Source of the DNA: Sulfuricurvum sp. PC08-66
Lineage (GTDB): Bacteria; Campylobacterota; Campylobacteria; Campylobacterales; Sulfurimonadaceae
Length of the DNA stretch: 64,000 nt
Assembly (NCBI GenBank): GCA_000830255.1
Contig: JQIT01000012.1
Coordinates: 1-64,000, forward strand
Reading direction: 5' to 3'
Below, in pieces: positions 9,202 through 16,373 of this stretch. The translations under genes were made by a program, and so were the position numbers. Positions within the stretch are counted from its first letter, which is position 1. Each line of letters opens with the position of its first letter. A model generated the notes under the pieces. That model saw only the letters and a list, made by a program, of their open reading frames with translations. It was not told the origin of the DNA and did not search any database.

Positions 9202-10230
9202 CTAGCTAGTCGAAGCCTCTTTATCCCCCAACAGCGTAATGCCCTCGTCGATAGAGCGCTCTAGGAGGAGATTCTCTTGGGTCATTTCGCCCAAAATTTT
9301 GAGTGTACGCTCGGAGAGTTTGCGCATCTCATCTGCCACTACGGCAAACCCTCTGCCGTGCTCCTTGGCGTGTGCCGCTTCGATAGTGGCATTGAAAGCC
9401 AGAAGCGTCGTCGAATCGGCAATATCCTTGATATGCGCCATACGCCCATGAATCGTGCGGCTTTGTTCACGTATCGTCTCCCATTGCACCGTCATGCGCT
9501 CCACCTCGATGGAGGGCATTTGCTCCGACTCTGGGCAAGGTACTTTGACCTCTTTGACGACCTCTTTTATCACCTCGATTTCCTTGACGACCTCTACGAT
9601 TTTGGGTACTTCTACCTCGCGAATGACCTCGACGATTTTGGGCACCTCGACCTCTCGTATGCGCTCTCTCTCTTCGATACGAGGTGCTGATGTCACAGAT
9701 GATGTCACTAGTGTTTGCGCGCTATTTTGGGGACGCAATCGCACCCACACGCCCCAAGCCAGAAGCACCAAAAGCGCCACACCCCATCCGCTCCACATCG
9801 ACCAGTCAGTTGTGCTCGTTGGCATCGATGGGAGATCAGGAGTTTCTGGGGGCGCCCAGAGTGTCAGATGCCCTTTGAGCGTGCCTAGATGGTCGTAGAT
9901 GGGGTGCGTCCAGCCCTTATCTCGTGGGGCGTAATTCGCGTCATAGGCGAAAAGCAACTCCCCCTTGGCATCGTGTATAGCGATGTTTTCCAGCCCATGC
10001 GTCTGGATACTCGGCGCAAAAAGGGGCAAAAAACTTTGACGTAGTTGCGTGGAGCGATGCGCAGGGGTGAAGAGTGTAGGTGCAGGCGTGTAGGCATCGA
10101 TGAGATAGAGCATCTGCCATGAGCGACTCATCTCAAACGCGATGGCATCGTAGTGTTGCTCATGCTCGATAGCGAGCAAAAGTGCGGGCAATCCCACCAA
10201 CAACAATACGAAACGCTTGAGAGAGTTCAC
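9202..10230 (-). CDS. Short chemoreceptor-like protein with a Val/Glu-rich repeat linker
   Basis: 342 residues. A signal-anchor (residues 4-20) and a second membrane helix (about 148-165, [16 protein letters not shown]) enclose a periplasmic sensor of about 125 residues. After the second helix lies a repeat, (R)[10 protein letters not shown](I/V), twice, followed by degenerate [16 protein letters not shown]: a beta- or coil-prone linker of about 45 residues. The C-terminal 110 residues hold the highly conserved tip of a methyl-accepting domain ([37 protein letters not shown]) but only a short hairpin, far shorter than ordinary receptors. It may form a short-stalk receptor or signal through another partner. 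No HAMP domain is visible. Confidence 0.72.
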   Translation of the reverse strand: MNSLKRFVLLLVGLPALLLAIEHEQHYDAIAFEMSRSWQMLYLIDAYTPAPTLFTPAHRSTQLRQSFLPLFAPSIQTHGLENIAIHDAKGELLFAYDANYAPRDKGWTHPIYDHLGTLKGHLTLWAPPETPDLPSMPTSTTDWSMWSGWGVALLVLLAWGVWVRLRPQNSAQTLVTSSVTSAPRIEERERIREVEVPKIVEVIREVEVPKIVEVVKEIEVIKEVVKEVKVPCPESEQMPSIEVERMTVQWETIREQSRTIHGRMAHIKDIADSTTLLAFNATIEAAHAKEHGRGFAVVADEMRKLSERTLKILGEMTQENLLLERSIDEGITLLGDKEASTS

Positions 10231-10285
10231 ACAATACCTTTGGACGAATGGCTATACAAAGCAAAAAGAGTGCCTACTATACGCG

Positions 10286-10324
10286 CCCACCTTTCGCACA
10301 CTTAGGTATAATTGCCTAGATTTT
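10286..10324 (+). repeat. 39-bp direct repeat, copy A, with promoter -10
   Basis: This segment recurs at 10905-10943. The last 29 bases of the two copies are identical and the first seven also match, with a three-base mismatch patch between. It contains TAGGTATAATTGCCTA: a TATAAT -10 element flanked by TAGG/CCTA inverted arms. It lies 36 bp upstream of the DUF4160 start, so it probably drives that gene. Confidence 0.8.
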
Positions 10325-10360
10325 TAGCCAAATCAGCAAATCGCCATAGGAGTTCAAAAT

Positions 10361-10630
10361 ATGCCAACCATATCGATGTTCTACGGTGTCGTCGTTACCA
10401 TTTATTTTTATGACAATCGACAGCACAATACTCCACATATTCACGTACGATACCAAGATACAAAAGCGATTTTTGACATCACAACATGCGAAATAATCGA
10501 AGGCAACCTACCCAAAAAACAGCAAAAACTCGTCCAGGCTTGGATGGAAATTCACCATGATGAACTCATCGCGAATTGGGAGTTGGCACTTGCAGGTGAA
10601 CAGCCTTACAAAATTGAACCTTTGCACTAG
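10361..10630 (+). CDS. DUF4160 protein (toxin-antitoxin-like pair, first gene)
   Basis: 89 residues. The pattern is that of DUF4160: an N-terminal strand YGVVVTIYFYDN, then HNTPHIHVRYQD with its conserved histidine pair, then a lysine-rich helix KKQQKLVQAWMEIHHDEL. ATG 10361 follows a good AGGAG. The next gene is DUF2442, a partner in many genomes. Such pairs behave like toxin-antitoxin or mobile two-gene cassettes, but the biochemical activity of DUF4160 is not established. The pair is bracketed by two copies of a 39-bp direct repeat. Confidence 0.85.
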   Translation: MPTISMFYGVVVTIYFYDNRQHNTPHIHVRYQDTKAIFDITTCEIIEGNLPKKQQKLVQAWMEIHHDELIANWELALAGEQPYKIEPLH

Positions 10631-10639
10631 GAGACAATA

Positions 10640-10885
10640 ATGCTAATAGATGTAATAGAAGTAAAGCCCAAAGAGAATTTCGTACTCGATTTGGTTTTCG
10701 AAAATGGTGAAAAAAGAGAGTTTGATTGCAAAGCGCTTTTGGACAAAAAGCCTTTTCAAGCACTCAATAATCGTGATTTTTTCAATCAAGCCAAAATTGT
10801 TTTGGGAACTGTCGCATGGTCAAATGAAATAGACATCTCACCAGAGACGCTCTATCTTGACAGTAGACATATCGAATCGATTTAA
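10640..10885 (+). CDS. DUF2442 protein (partner of DUF4160)
   Basis: 81 residues. A beta-rich start (DVIEVKPKENFVLDLVFENG, then EKREFDCKALLDKKPF) and the ending PETLYLDSRHIESI are typical of DUF2442. It begins nine bases after the DUF4160 stop, with AGGAG upstream. Some DUF2442 proteins resemble the NE0471 N-terminal fold and are listed as antitoxin-like; that is family knowledge, not shown here. Its stop is followed within 20 bases by the second direct repeat. Confidence 0.83.
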   Translation: MLIDVIEVKPKENFVLDLVFENGEKREFDCKALLDKKPFQALNNRDFFNQAKIVLGTVAWSNEIDISPETLYLDSRHIESI

Positions 10886-10904
10886 ACACATAAAGTCCAA
10901 ACCA

Positions 10905-10943
10905 CCCACCTCCTGCACACTTAGGTATAATTGCCTAGATTTT
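10905..10943 (+). repeat. 39-bp direct repeat, copy B, upstream of the WYL regulator
   Basis: Second copy of the repeat at 10286-10324, starting 619 bp downstream of it, with the same TATAAT between TAGG and CCTA arms. It lies 91 bp upstream of the GTG start of the WYL regulator. The two promoters probably share any protein that recognises the arms. The exact bracketing of a two-gene cassette also fits insertion or duplication with the promoter copied. Confidence 0.78.
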
Positions 10944-11034
10944 CACTCAAAATATAACAAATGCTTATTGTGAAATAATACTTTTGTAAGTCAGCATCGG
11001 CTATGCTCATCCATCCCAATCAGGAACGCCGCAG

Positions 11035-11934
11035 GTGAGCAAAGAACGCGACAAGATAGCCACGAGACTCGCCTTGATTCTGACCAAATTCAACTCAGGT
11101 GAGCGTTTCACCATTGCAGAGTTAGCCCAAGAGTTCGGTGTCACTGCACGTACCATACAACGCGATTTGTACCATAGACTCTCCTATTTGCCCATCCAAA
11201 AAGTAGACGAACACTTCACCCTAGAGAGCTACGCACTAGGACAACTGAGCTTCAAAGATATCAACAATTTCGCGGTACTCAGTGGTATCAAGGGTCTCTA
11301 CCCCAAACTCAGCCAAGATTTTATCGTCGACCTCTTCAACGCAAATATCAACAAAACCTTTCTCATCAAAAACCAAGGCTTTGAAGATATCTCTCATCGA
11401 TACGATTGGTTTGAAGCCATAAGTACTGCCATCGTCAAACTCCAAAAAATCACCTTCGTCTACCATGACAAACCAAGAGCCGTCCACCCCTATCGACTCA
11501 TCAACAACAATGGCGTTTGGTATCTGCTCGCCGATGAAGAGGGCAAACTCAAAAACTTCACCCTCTCCAAAATCAGCGAACTTCACATCGATGAGAAGAG
11601 TACCTTTACCCCGCATGCACCCTTCCTAGACAAAATCGCCCAAAACGACACCAATTGGTTCTCCGATGTAGCTATCGAAGTGGTGCTTGACATCGATGTG
11701 AACGTCCGAGACTATTTCCTGCGCAAAGAGATTTTCCCCAACAAAAAAATCCTCGAAAACACCCCTACAAGCTTCATGCTATCGACAACCGTGGCATACG
11801 ACGAGGAGATTTTGGGCGTTGTCAAATATTGGCTTCCTCATGTGCGCATCCTCTCGCCTCAGCCTCTACGCGAAAAACTCTCACATCTGTTACGCACCTA
11901 TCTGGCTGCGACACCACCTGACGCGGAGGGTTGA
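11035..11934 (+). CDS. HTH-WYL domain transcriptional regulator
   Basis: 299 residues from GTG 11035, with AGGA eight bases before. The N-terminal winged helix-turn-helix is clear (FTIAELAQEFGVTARTIQRD, about residues 23-42). The middle and C-terminal parts carry the WYL domain: KITFVYHDKPRAVHPYRLIN, then GVWYLLADEEGKLKNFTLSK. Proteins with this layout often regulate defence genes (BrxR, CapW), where the WYL fold senses a ligand such as a nucleic acid. Its promoter repeat is shared with the upstream DUF4160/DUF2442 cassette. It directly precedes the unknown gene set at 12-17 kb. Confidence 0.87.
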   Translation: MSKERDKIATRLALILTKFNSGERFTIAELAQEFGVTARTIQRDLYHRLSYLPIQKVDEHFTLESYALGQLSFKDINNFAVLSGIKGLYPKLSQDFIVDLFNANINKTFLIKNQGFEDISHRYDWFEAISTAIVKLQKITFVYHDKPRAVHPYRLINNNGVWYLLADEEGKLKNFTLSKISELHIDEKSTFTPHAPFLDKIAQNDTNWFSDVAIEVVLDIDVNVRDYFLRKEIFPNKKILENTPTSFMLSTTVAYDEEILGVVKYWLPHVRILSPQPLREKLSHLLRTYLAATPPDAEG

Positions 11935-11967
11935 TATGCTGTGCCATCCCAAACAAAAGAAGCGGGA

Positions 11968-12459
11968 ATGATACGATTCATACTAGGTGGTATTGCCATG
12001 GCTGCAACAGGTCAAGGCATTAAAAAATACTTGGAAGAGTTCGCGTCACTGGACAACAACTCATACTACGCAAAGCACAAAGGACAAAAAATGAGTGAAA
12101 AAATTGAAGAACAAAATTCCGTAGAATCTGAATTTGCAAAAGCGTTTTCTGAGGATGGTTTTTGGGAAAAAATCAAAAACTTTGCTCTAAAAGCAGGCAA
12201 AGAAGTAGTAGAAAAAGCACTTATCCTCTACTATGTACTTCAAGAAAAAAGTACACCCATTTGGGCAAAAAGTGCAATCATTGGTGCATTAGGATACTTC
12301 ATCTCACCCCTCGATGCGATTCCTGACCTCGTACCTGTCGTAGGTTTCTCAGATGATTTGGGTGTTATGGTTGCAGCTTTTGCTGTTGTAGCTTCAAGCG
12401 TCACAGACGATATCAAAGCAAAAGCAAATGCAAAACTCGCAGAATGGTTTGGTGAGTAA
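11968..12459 (+). CDS. DUF1232 (YkvA-like) membrane-associated protein with possible second start
   Basis: 163 residues from ATG 11968. The N-terminal 41 residues (MIRFILGGIAMAATGQG and a short helix) resemble a separate small peptide. An internal ATG at 12091 has a far better ribosome binding site (AAAGGA) and would give a 123-residue protein, the normal size for this family. The DUF1232 core is unmistakable: KSAIIGALGYFISPLDAIPD, then LVPVVGFSDDLGV, with a hydrophobic helix after it. The conserved SPLDAIPD loop is a family hallmark; the function is unknown. An upstream GTG at 11941 is a third option. It follows the WYL regulator closely and may belong to the same unit. Confidence 0.8.
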   Translation: MIRFILGGIAMAATGQGIKKYLEEFASLDNNSYYAKHKGQKMSEKIEEQNSVESEFAKAFSEDGFWEKIKNFALKAGKEVVEKALILYYVLQEKSTPIWAKSAIIGALGYFISPLDAIPDLVPVVGFSDDLGVMVAAFAVVASSVTDDIKAKANAKLAEWFGE

Positions 12460-12527
12460 TTATGCATATTTTTTGTAGATTTGAGGTATGCCTCTTTTCT
12501 ACGAAATAAATTTCTAAAGGATGTTGT

Positions 12528-12725
12528 ATGCTTTATTTGATTTTTGCCACAATTGCGTCAATCATAGCAATATTCAATTGGGTACTATTTATATCATTAA
12601 TCATTTTTATTTCACTTGCCTATTCTATATATATTGAACTAGGTTTAACACCTCTATCTTTGTTTTTAATTTTGGCAGGAATAGCAACATTTTTTATACT
12701 AGTACGTATTTTAAAAAAGAAATAA
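12528..12725 (+). CDS. Small two-helix membrane protein
   Basis: 65 residues, almost entirely hydrophobic: helix one at about residues 3-31, helix two at about 41-61, ending in a basic RILKKK tail that should stay in the cytoplasm. An AAAGGA lies eight bases before ATG 12528. It sits between the DUF1232 gene and the P-loop gene with no room for another promoter-sized gap after it. I do not recognise the family. A membrane anchor or effector role is possible, given the company of regulatory and nuclease-like genes. Confidence 0.65.
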   Translation: MLYLIFATIASIIAIFNWVLFISLIIFISLAYSIYIELGLTPLSLFLILAGIATFFILVRILKKK

Positions 12726-12763
12726 TGAATTTTTTATAGTAAAATACGAACAAAGGAAATAAT

Positions 12764-13327
12764 ATGGCACTACCTCTACTTGTTCCAGTTGCAGTAATTG
12801 CAGGACCCATGGGGGTCGTTGCATATAACTATTTTTCAGATTCTACAAAATTAGCCATTATAGGACTAGAATCCTCTGGTGTGACTACACTCACAAATTT
12901 ATTTAAAAACGCCCCAAAACCTTCCGAAGAAGGCATTCTGAATTCAATACAAAATTATTTTTCAAAAAAAGAAGAAAATGAACACAAAGTAGACGAAGAA
13001 GAAAAGATTAAAAAATCTGATTTCCTTTTATATCTTTTTGATTTAAACAAATACGTCTCTGAAGAAAAGTATGCAAAACTTGCAAGACAGCAAATAGATT
13101 TTTTTTCTGACTGGATAGATGATAAATCAAAACTAAAAAAGATGATTGCTGTAGGCACACATTCAGATTTGCTAAAAAAACAATCCGACATAAACATAAT
13201 CGATGAGTTATCAAAAATTTTCAAGCAAAGAAATAAAGCAAAATTGAGCTTTCTTTCTGGGAATTTATCTTCAAATGAAAGCTCAGAACGGTTATTAACA
13301 TCAATAAAAAAGGCTATCGATGCATAA
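12764..13327 (+). CDS. Degenerate GTPase-like P-loop protein with N-terminal membrane helix
   Basis: 187 residues; good AAAGGA before the ATG. A hydrophobic N-terminus (residues 4-22) is followed by a strand and P-loop-like turn AIIGLESSGVTTLTNLF. The Gly-x4-Gly is kept (Gly34, Gly39) but the invariant Lys is Val40. Later come FLLYLFDLNKY (strand 3 region, no DxxG) and IAVGTHSDLL (residues 128-137), which fits a G4-like motif with THSD in place of NKxD. A Ser-Gly stretch LSFLSGN may be G5. The fold reads as a shortened Ras-like GTPase that has lost hydrolysis residues, perhaps a pseudo-GTPase. Low GC. It overlaps the next gene by eight bases. Confidence 0.62.
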   Translation: MALPLLVPVAVIAGPMGVVAYNYFSDSTKLAIIGLESSGVTTLTNLFKNAPKPSEEGILNSIQNYFSKKEENEHKVDEEEKIKKSDFLLYLFDLNKYVSEEKYAKLARQQIDFFSDWIDDKSKLKKMIAVGTHSDLLKKQSDINIIDELSKIFKQRNKAKLSFLSGNLSSNESSERLLTSIKKAIDA

Positions 13328-14135
13328 GGTAATTATTTTAGATGAATTTGATATATATAAAGCACAAAATGATAAAAAATCACGTGAGGCTCTAGAAAGT
13401 GCCGACTTAGAACCAGTTGAAATTCAGAGTGAAAAGTTTCAAACTATTACAAAGTACAATGATGATAGATACTCATCAGGAACAATACTCGTTGCTTCAC
13501 CGTATAAAAGCAATATTTTTTATCCAGCAATAGGCTTGGAAGAAAAATTACGTCATGAATACTTTCAATTGCTTTATATCTATGCGCCTATATTTGGTGT
13601 TTCTGAAATAAAAATATCTTATTTTGAATCCAATAATGATGCAAAAAAAAGTCAAAAACAAACATTATTAGATTCAACAATTAGTTCAAATGGCATTGGT
13701 GCTGTTGAAGCAAAATTTTCTGCTGATGAGTTTGAAAAGAACACTAGTACTGACAAGCTCTTGACATATGACGAACGACATTTCAACGATCTACGATTAC
13801 CATTAAAACATGCACTAGAAAAGCTTGTTAACGATGGTATAAATTACCAGCAACACAATATTTTACATGAGATTGTTCAGCTTAATGGTGGACAAAAAAG
13901 CATCAAATGTGAAATAGATTTCACAAATCAAAGTACTAGTATAAATAAGATTAAAAATGATATTTCAGCAATAGTAGATTCAAAAATAAAGATTCCTATT
14001 AAAATAAAAGCGGATTTCAAAGAAGAAAAAAATAGTGAAAAAGATTTACTTCATACACACAAACTACGAATAGATATAATCTTCCATGAAGACAATTCTA
14101 TTATAAAAAAATCAAAAAAATTTTTATTTTTTTAA
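13320..14135 (+). CDS. Unknown protein coupled to the GTPase-like gene
   Basis: 271 residues; AAAGG lies six bases before ATG 13320, inside the end of the previous gene, so the two are translationally coupled. No motif is recognised. The N-terminal part alternates strands and helices (MHKVIILDEFDIYKAQ; GTILVASPYKSNIFYPAIG). The C-terminal 90 residues are strand-rich and very lysine-rich, ending in KKSKKFLFF. No signal peptide or membrane segment. Composition is strongly AT-rich. Given overlap with the GTPase-like gene, a partner or target-recognition subunit is a reasonable guess, nothing more. Confidence 0.6.
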   Translation: MHKVIILDEFDIYKAQNDKKSREALESADLEPVEIQSEKFQTITKYNDDRYSSGTILVASPYKSNIFYPAIGLEEKLRHEYFQLLYIYAPIFGVSEIKISYFESNNDAKKSQKQTLLDSTISSNGIGAVEAKFSADEFEKNTSTDKLLTYDERHFNDLRLPLKHALEKLVNDGINYQQHNILHEIVQLNGGQKSIKCEIDFTNQSTSINKIKNDISAIVDSKIKIPIKIKADFKEEKNSEKDLLHTHKLRIDIIFHEDNSIIKKSKKFLFF

Positions 14136-14229
14136 TACCATGCAATGCATAGTATTATCATTATTTATAATTAATATATAATTTTTTTGCATTTAGTTTC
14201 TACAAAACATATTTATTTGGAGTTATATA

Positions 14230-15360
14230 TTGCAAGAAATCATCATTCTATATAACCCATACTACAACAACAAGGTCATAGAAGAGCACGTAGATGTACT
14301 ACGCAAAAGCAATTACGGCAAAGTAGGCTTCGGGAAAATAAAATCAAAGATTCGTGACCAAGAACACGCAAACACTGCGGATTTACTGAAAATTTTTGAA
14401 AGTGTGAAATCTGAAAACCCGTTACAACTTTTTTTGACTGATTTTTCAAATGCTTATGTATGCTATATCGAAAAAATCGTCGAATCTTTGGATGGTATCG
14501 AATATCCGAGCTACTATGACAACTATGAAGTTGAGTATTGGTTTGTCATAAATGACATAAGAGAAATAGCGCGTAACAATTTCACCTATATTCGTGATAG
14601 GTTTTTAGCCAATTTCACTACTCCACACTACGGCAATCACACCTATGCTCTCTATGGAAACAGATATGTTTATCCACTCATCGTCGAACAAAAAAAACGA
14701 ATCGACTATTTCGTAGAGTACAGCCAAGGTAAAAGGCACTACAACACGCTCTTCAAAAGTGCCCAAAACATCACAACTGCAAGTAATCTCATCAATTACG
14801 TCTTCGGTGAAGAAAATTTTTATCTTTTTCATCCTGACACCATAGAATCTCTACTCCAAGCAGAGGTAGAGTATGAAAACAACAAAGAGAATTTAACCTA
14901 CGACTTTTCTTCTATTGTAGTGAACTATGGCAAAGTTTTCGAGCTGGAGAGTCATGCTTTTTTGAGTGAACTTTTCACACTACTGATAGACAAAAACAAC
15001 GCTCTAAAATCCATTACATACCAAGCTCAAAACAAAACTCTTACGCTCGCGGATTATCACAGAGATTTTCCTAGCGTCGGTACCAACAAATTTTTACTCT
15101 CCCAAAATCAAATATTCGATGCATACACTACCTATTTCAACGATAGAAAAAAATATGCTCTTTTACTCAATTTTTTGAAATTTGAATTCAAAGAGAGTAT
15201 CTCAATAATTCAAACTATTCGCAACAGCGCCAGCCATCGAGGAAGCACTGACAAATTTGAGTGTCAAAAAGTACGTGATGTGTTATTGGGCATCGGACAA
15301 TCGAGCACTCTCAACACAATGCTATCATGCAAAAAACTTTTGCATACCCAAAAATCTTAA
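14230..15360 (+). CDS. HEPN-type candidate ribonuclease
   Basis: 376 residues from TTG 14230, preceded by GGAG at seven bases; no closer ATG gives a better start. The C-terminal third is helical and contains TIRNSASHRGS: Arg331 and His336 form the Rx4H motif of HEPN domains, followed by an Asp-Lys-Phe-rich helix. In HEPN proteins this pair from a dimer builds an RNase site. The N-terminal 300 residues are of no family I recognise (QEIIILYNPYYNNKVIEEHV opens like a Rossmann-type strand-helix). HEPN domains are common in defence and toxin modules. The preceding 94 bp are AT-rich and may hold a promoter. Its stop overlaps a convergent stop by four bases. Confidence 0.65.
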   Translation: MQEIIILYNPYYNNKVIEEHVDVLRKSNYGKVGFGKIKSKIRDQEHANTADLLKIFESVKSENPLQLFLTDFSNAYVCYIEKIVESLDGIEYPSYYDNYEVEYWFVINDIREIARNNFTYIRDRFLANFTTPHYGNHTYALYGNRYVYPLIVEQKKRIDYFVEYSQGKRHYNTLFKSAQNITTASNLINYVFGEENFYLFHPDTIESLLQAEVEYENNKENLTYDFSSIVVNYGKVFELESHAFLSELFTLLIDKNNALKSITYQAQNKTLTLADYHRDFPSVGTNKFLLSQNQIFDAYTTYFNDRKKYALLLNFLKFEFKESISIIQTIRNSASHRGSTDKFECQKVRDVLLGIGQSSTLNTMLSCKKLLHTQKS

Positions 15361-15707
15361 ACTATTGTTTTTACCGTTTTAGCATATAGCTCATACTCTT
15401 TTGGTATTTCAGAAGGTATATGACTTTTGTAGTTCTCTATCAAAACATTTAGCCACTCTCTCGATGTAACTATTTTGTCAAATTCAAAAAAAATTGCCTT
15501 GTTTTTTTCTACAATTTTATAGCCGTATACTTCAATCTTGATGATTTCTGATTCACCTTTTAGCAATACTTCTAAAGTAATTTTTTTATTTATTGAGTCT
15601 ATTTTAAATTTCAACTCTTTGCTTATATATTCTCTTACAATCTTTGGAAGATATTTTTCTATAAAATATGAAACAACTGAGTCTTTGAGTTTTATAATTG
15701 CTTCCAA
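15357..15707 (-). CDS. Hypothetical protein convergent to the HEPN gene
   Basis: 116 residues from a TTG start with AAGGAC five to six bases upstream. Lysine- and isoleucine-rich. An amphipathic N-terminal helix (YFIEKYLPKIVREYISKEL) is followed by strands (KITLEVLLKGESEIIKIEVY). Its TAA shares the TTAA at 15357-15360 with the HEPN gene's TAA. I recognise no family. Position opposite a candidate toxin is suggestive, but an antitoxin role is not shown. Confidence 0.5.
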   Translation of the reverse strand: MEAIIKLKDSVVSYFIEKYLPKIVREYISKELKFKIDSINKKITLEVLLKGESEIIKIEVYGYKIVEKNKAIFFEFDKIVTSREWLNVLIENYKSHIPSEIPKEYELYAKTVKTIV

Positions 15708-15823
15708 TTTTGTCCTTTGTTAACTATATTTTTTGTAGTATACATTCTTCCAATTAGATTTCACGACACAACCTGTCGCAACGCTCTATTATCATTTGAC
15801 TCTAAACAAAAAAAGGAGTTCAA

Positions 15824-16168
15824 ATGCGCGTCAAAACATATCTAGGTCTTGGATTGGTCACTCTTCTTTCGTTGGGAGGCTGTAGTGATGATACACCACC
15901 TGTCAAAATCGAATCGAAGGTCATTACAAGTACAATGTTTGGGGGTGTCACAATTCCTGTCGTAGAACTAACAGCCATCGTCGATGAAGTAGAAGTTCAA
16001 GACCTCATTGGTAATCGTGGCAATTGTAAAATAAATTCTATTGATAAGCAATTGCTTCCAAAAAAACTGCAATATGGTCAAAAAATCAAATTTGGCTTTG
16101 TTGCTGGATGCACACTTTCTCAAATCGATGTTGTCACCGACCAAGGAAAGTGGAGCGTAAATTATTAA
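15824..16168 (+). CDS. Small lipoprotein
   Basis: 114 residues. A lipoprotein signal peptide ends in the lipobox LGGC (Cys20), so the mature protein is lipid-anchored. The rest is beta-rich with two further cysteines (GNCKIN and AGCTLS) that could form a disulfide. A GGAG ribosome binding site precedes ATG 15824. No family recognised. It is followed 16 bp later by a zinc-ribbon gene. Confidence 0.65.
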   Translation: MRVKTYLGLGLVTLLSLGGCSDDTPPVKIESKVITSTMFGGVTIPVVELTAIVDEVEVQDLIGNRGNCKINSIDKQLLPKKLQYGQKIKFGFVAGCTLSQIDVVTDQGKWSVNY

Positions 16169-16184
16169 CACTAAAGGATTATAC

Positions 16185-16373
16185 ATGATACAGCCAGCAG
16201 CACAAAAGTATCGTTGCCCGAAATGCCACTTCACCAAAGTACATCAACCAAAAAGTGATGCCTTTACTCTTGAAGATGTGCTGATTGTCTGCCCCAAATG
16301 TGGTGCTCAAATGGAGACGACAAATGAGCTAACATTTTTTGAAAAACTAAAACTTAGTTTTTCTCGAAGCTAG
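16185..16373 (+). CDS. Small zinc-ribbon protein
   Basis: 62 residues. Two CxxC knuckles, YRCPKCHF and IVCPKCGA, about 30 residues apart, form a zinc ribbon. The C-terminal helix is KLKLSF-type and basic. AAAGGA lies upstream. Zinc ribbons of this size bind nucleic acid or protein partners; the specific role is unknown. Its TAG shares CTAG (16370-16373) with the TAG of the convergent membrane protein gene. Confidence 0.65.
   Translation: MIQPAAQKYRCPKCHFTKVHQPKSDAFTLEDVLIVCPKCGAQMETTNELTFFEKLKLSFSRS

Noticed and set aside
9540-9670. Tandem DNA repeat or CRISPR-like array
   Set aside because: The repetition is in the coding sequence of the chemoreceptor-like linker ([10 protein letters not shown]); there are no spacers of equal length.
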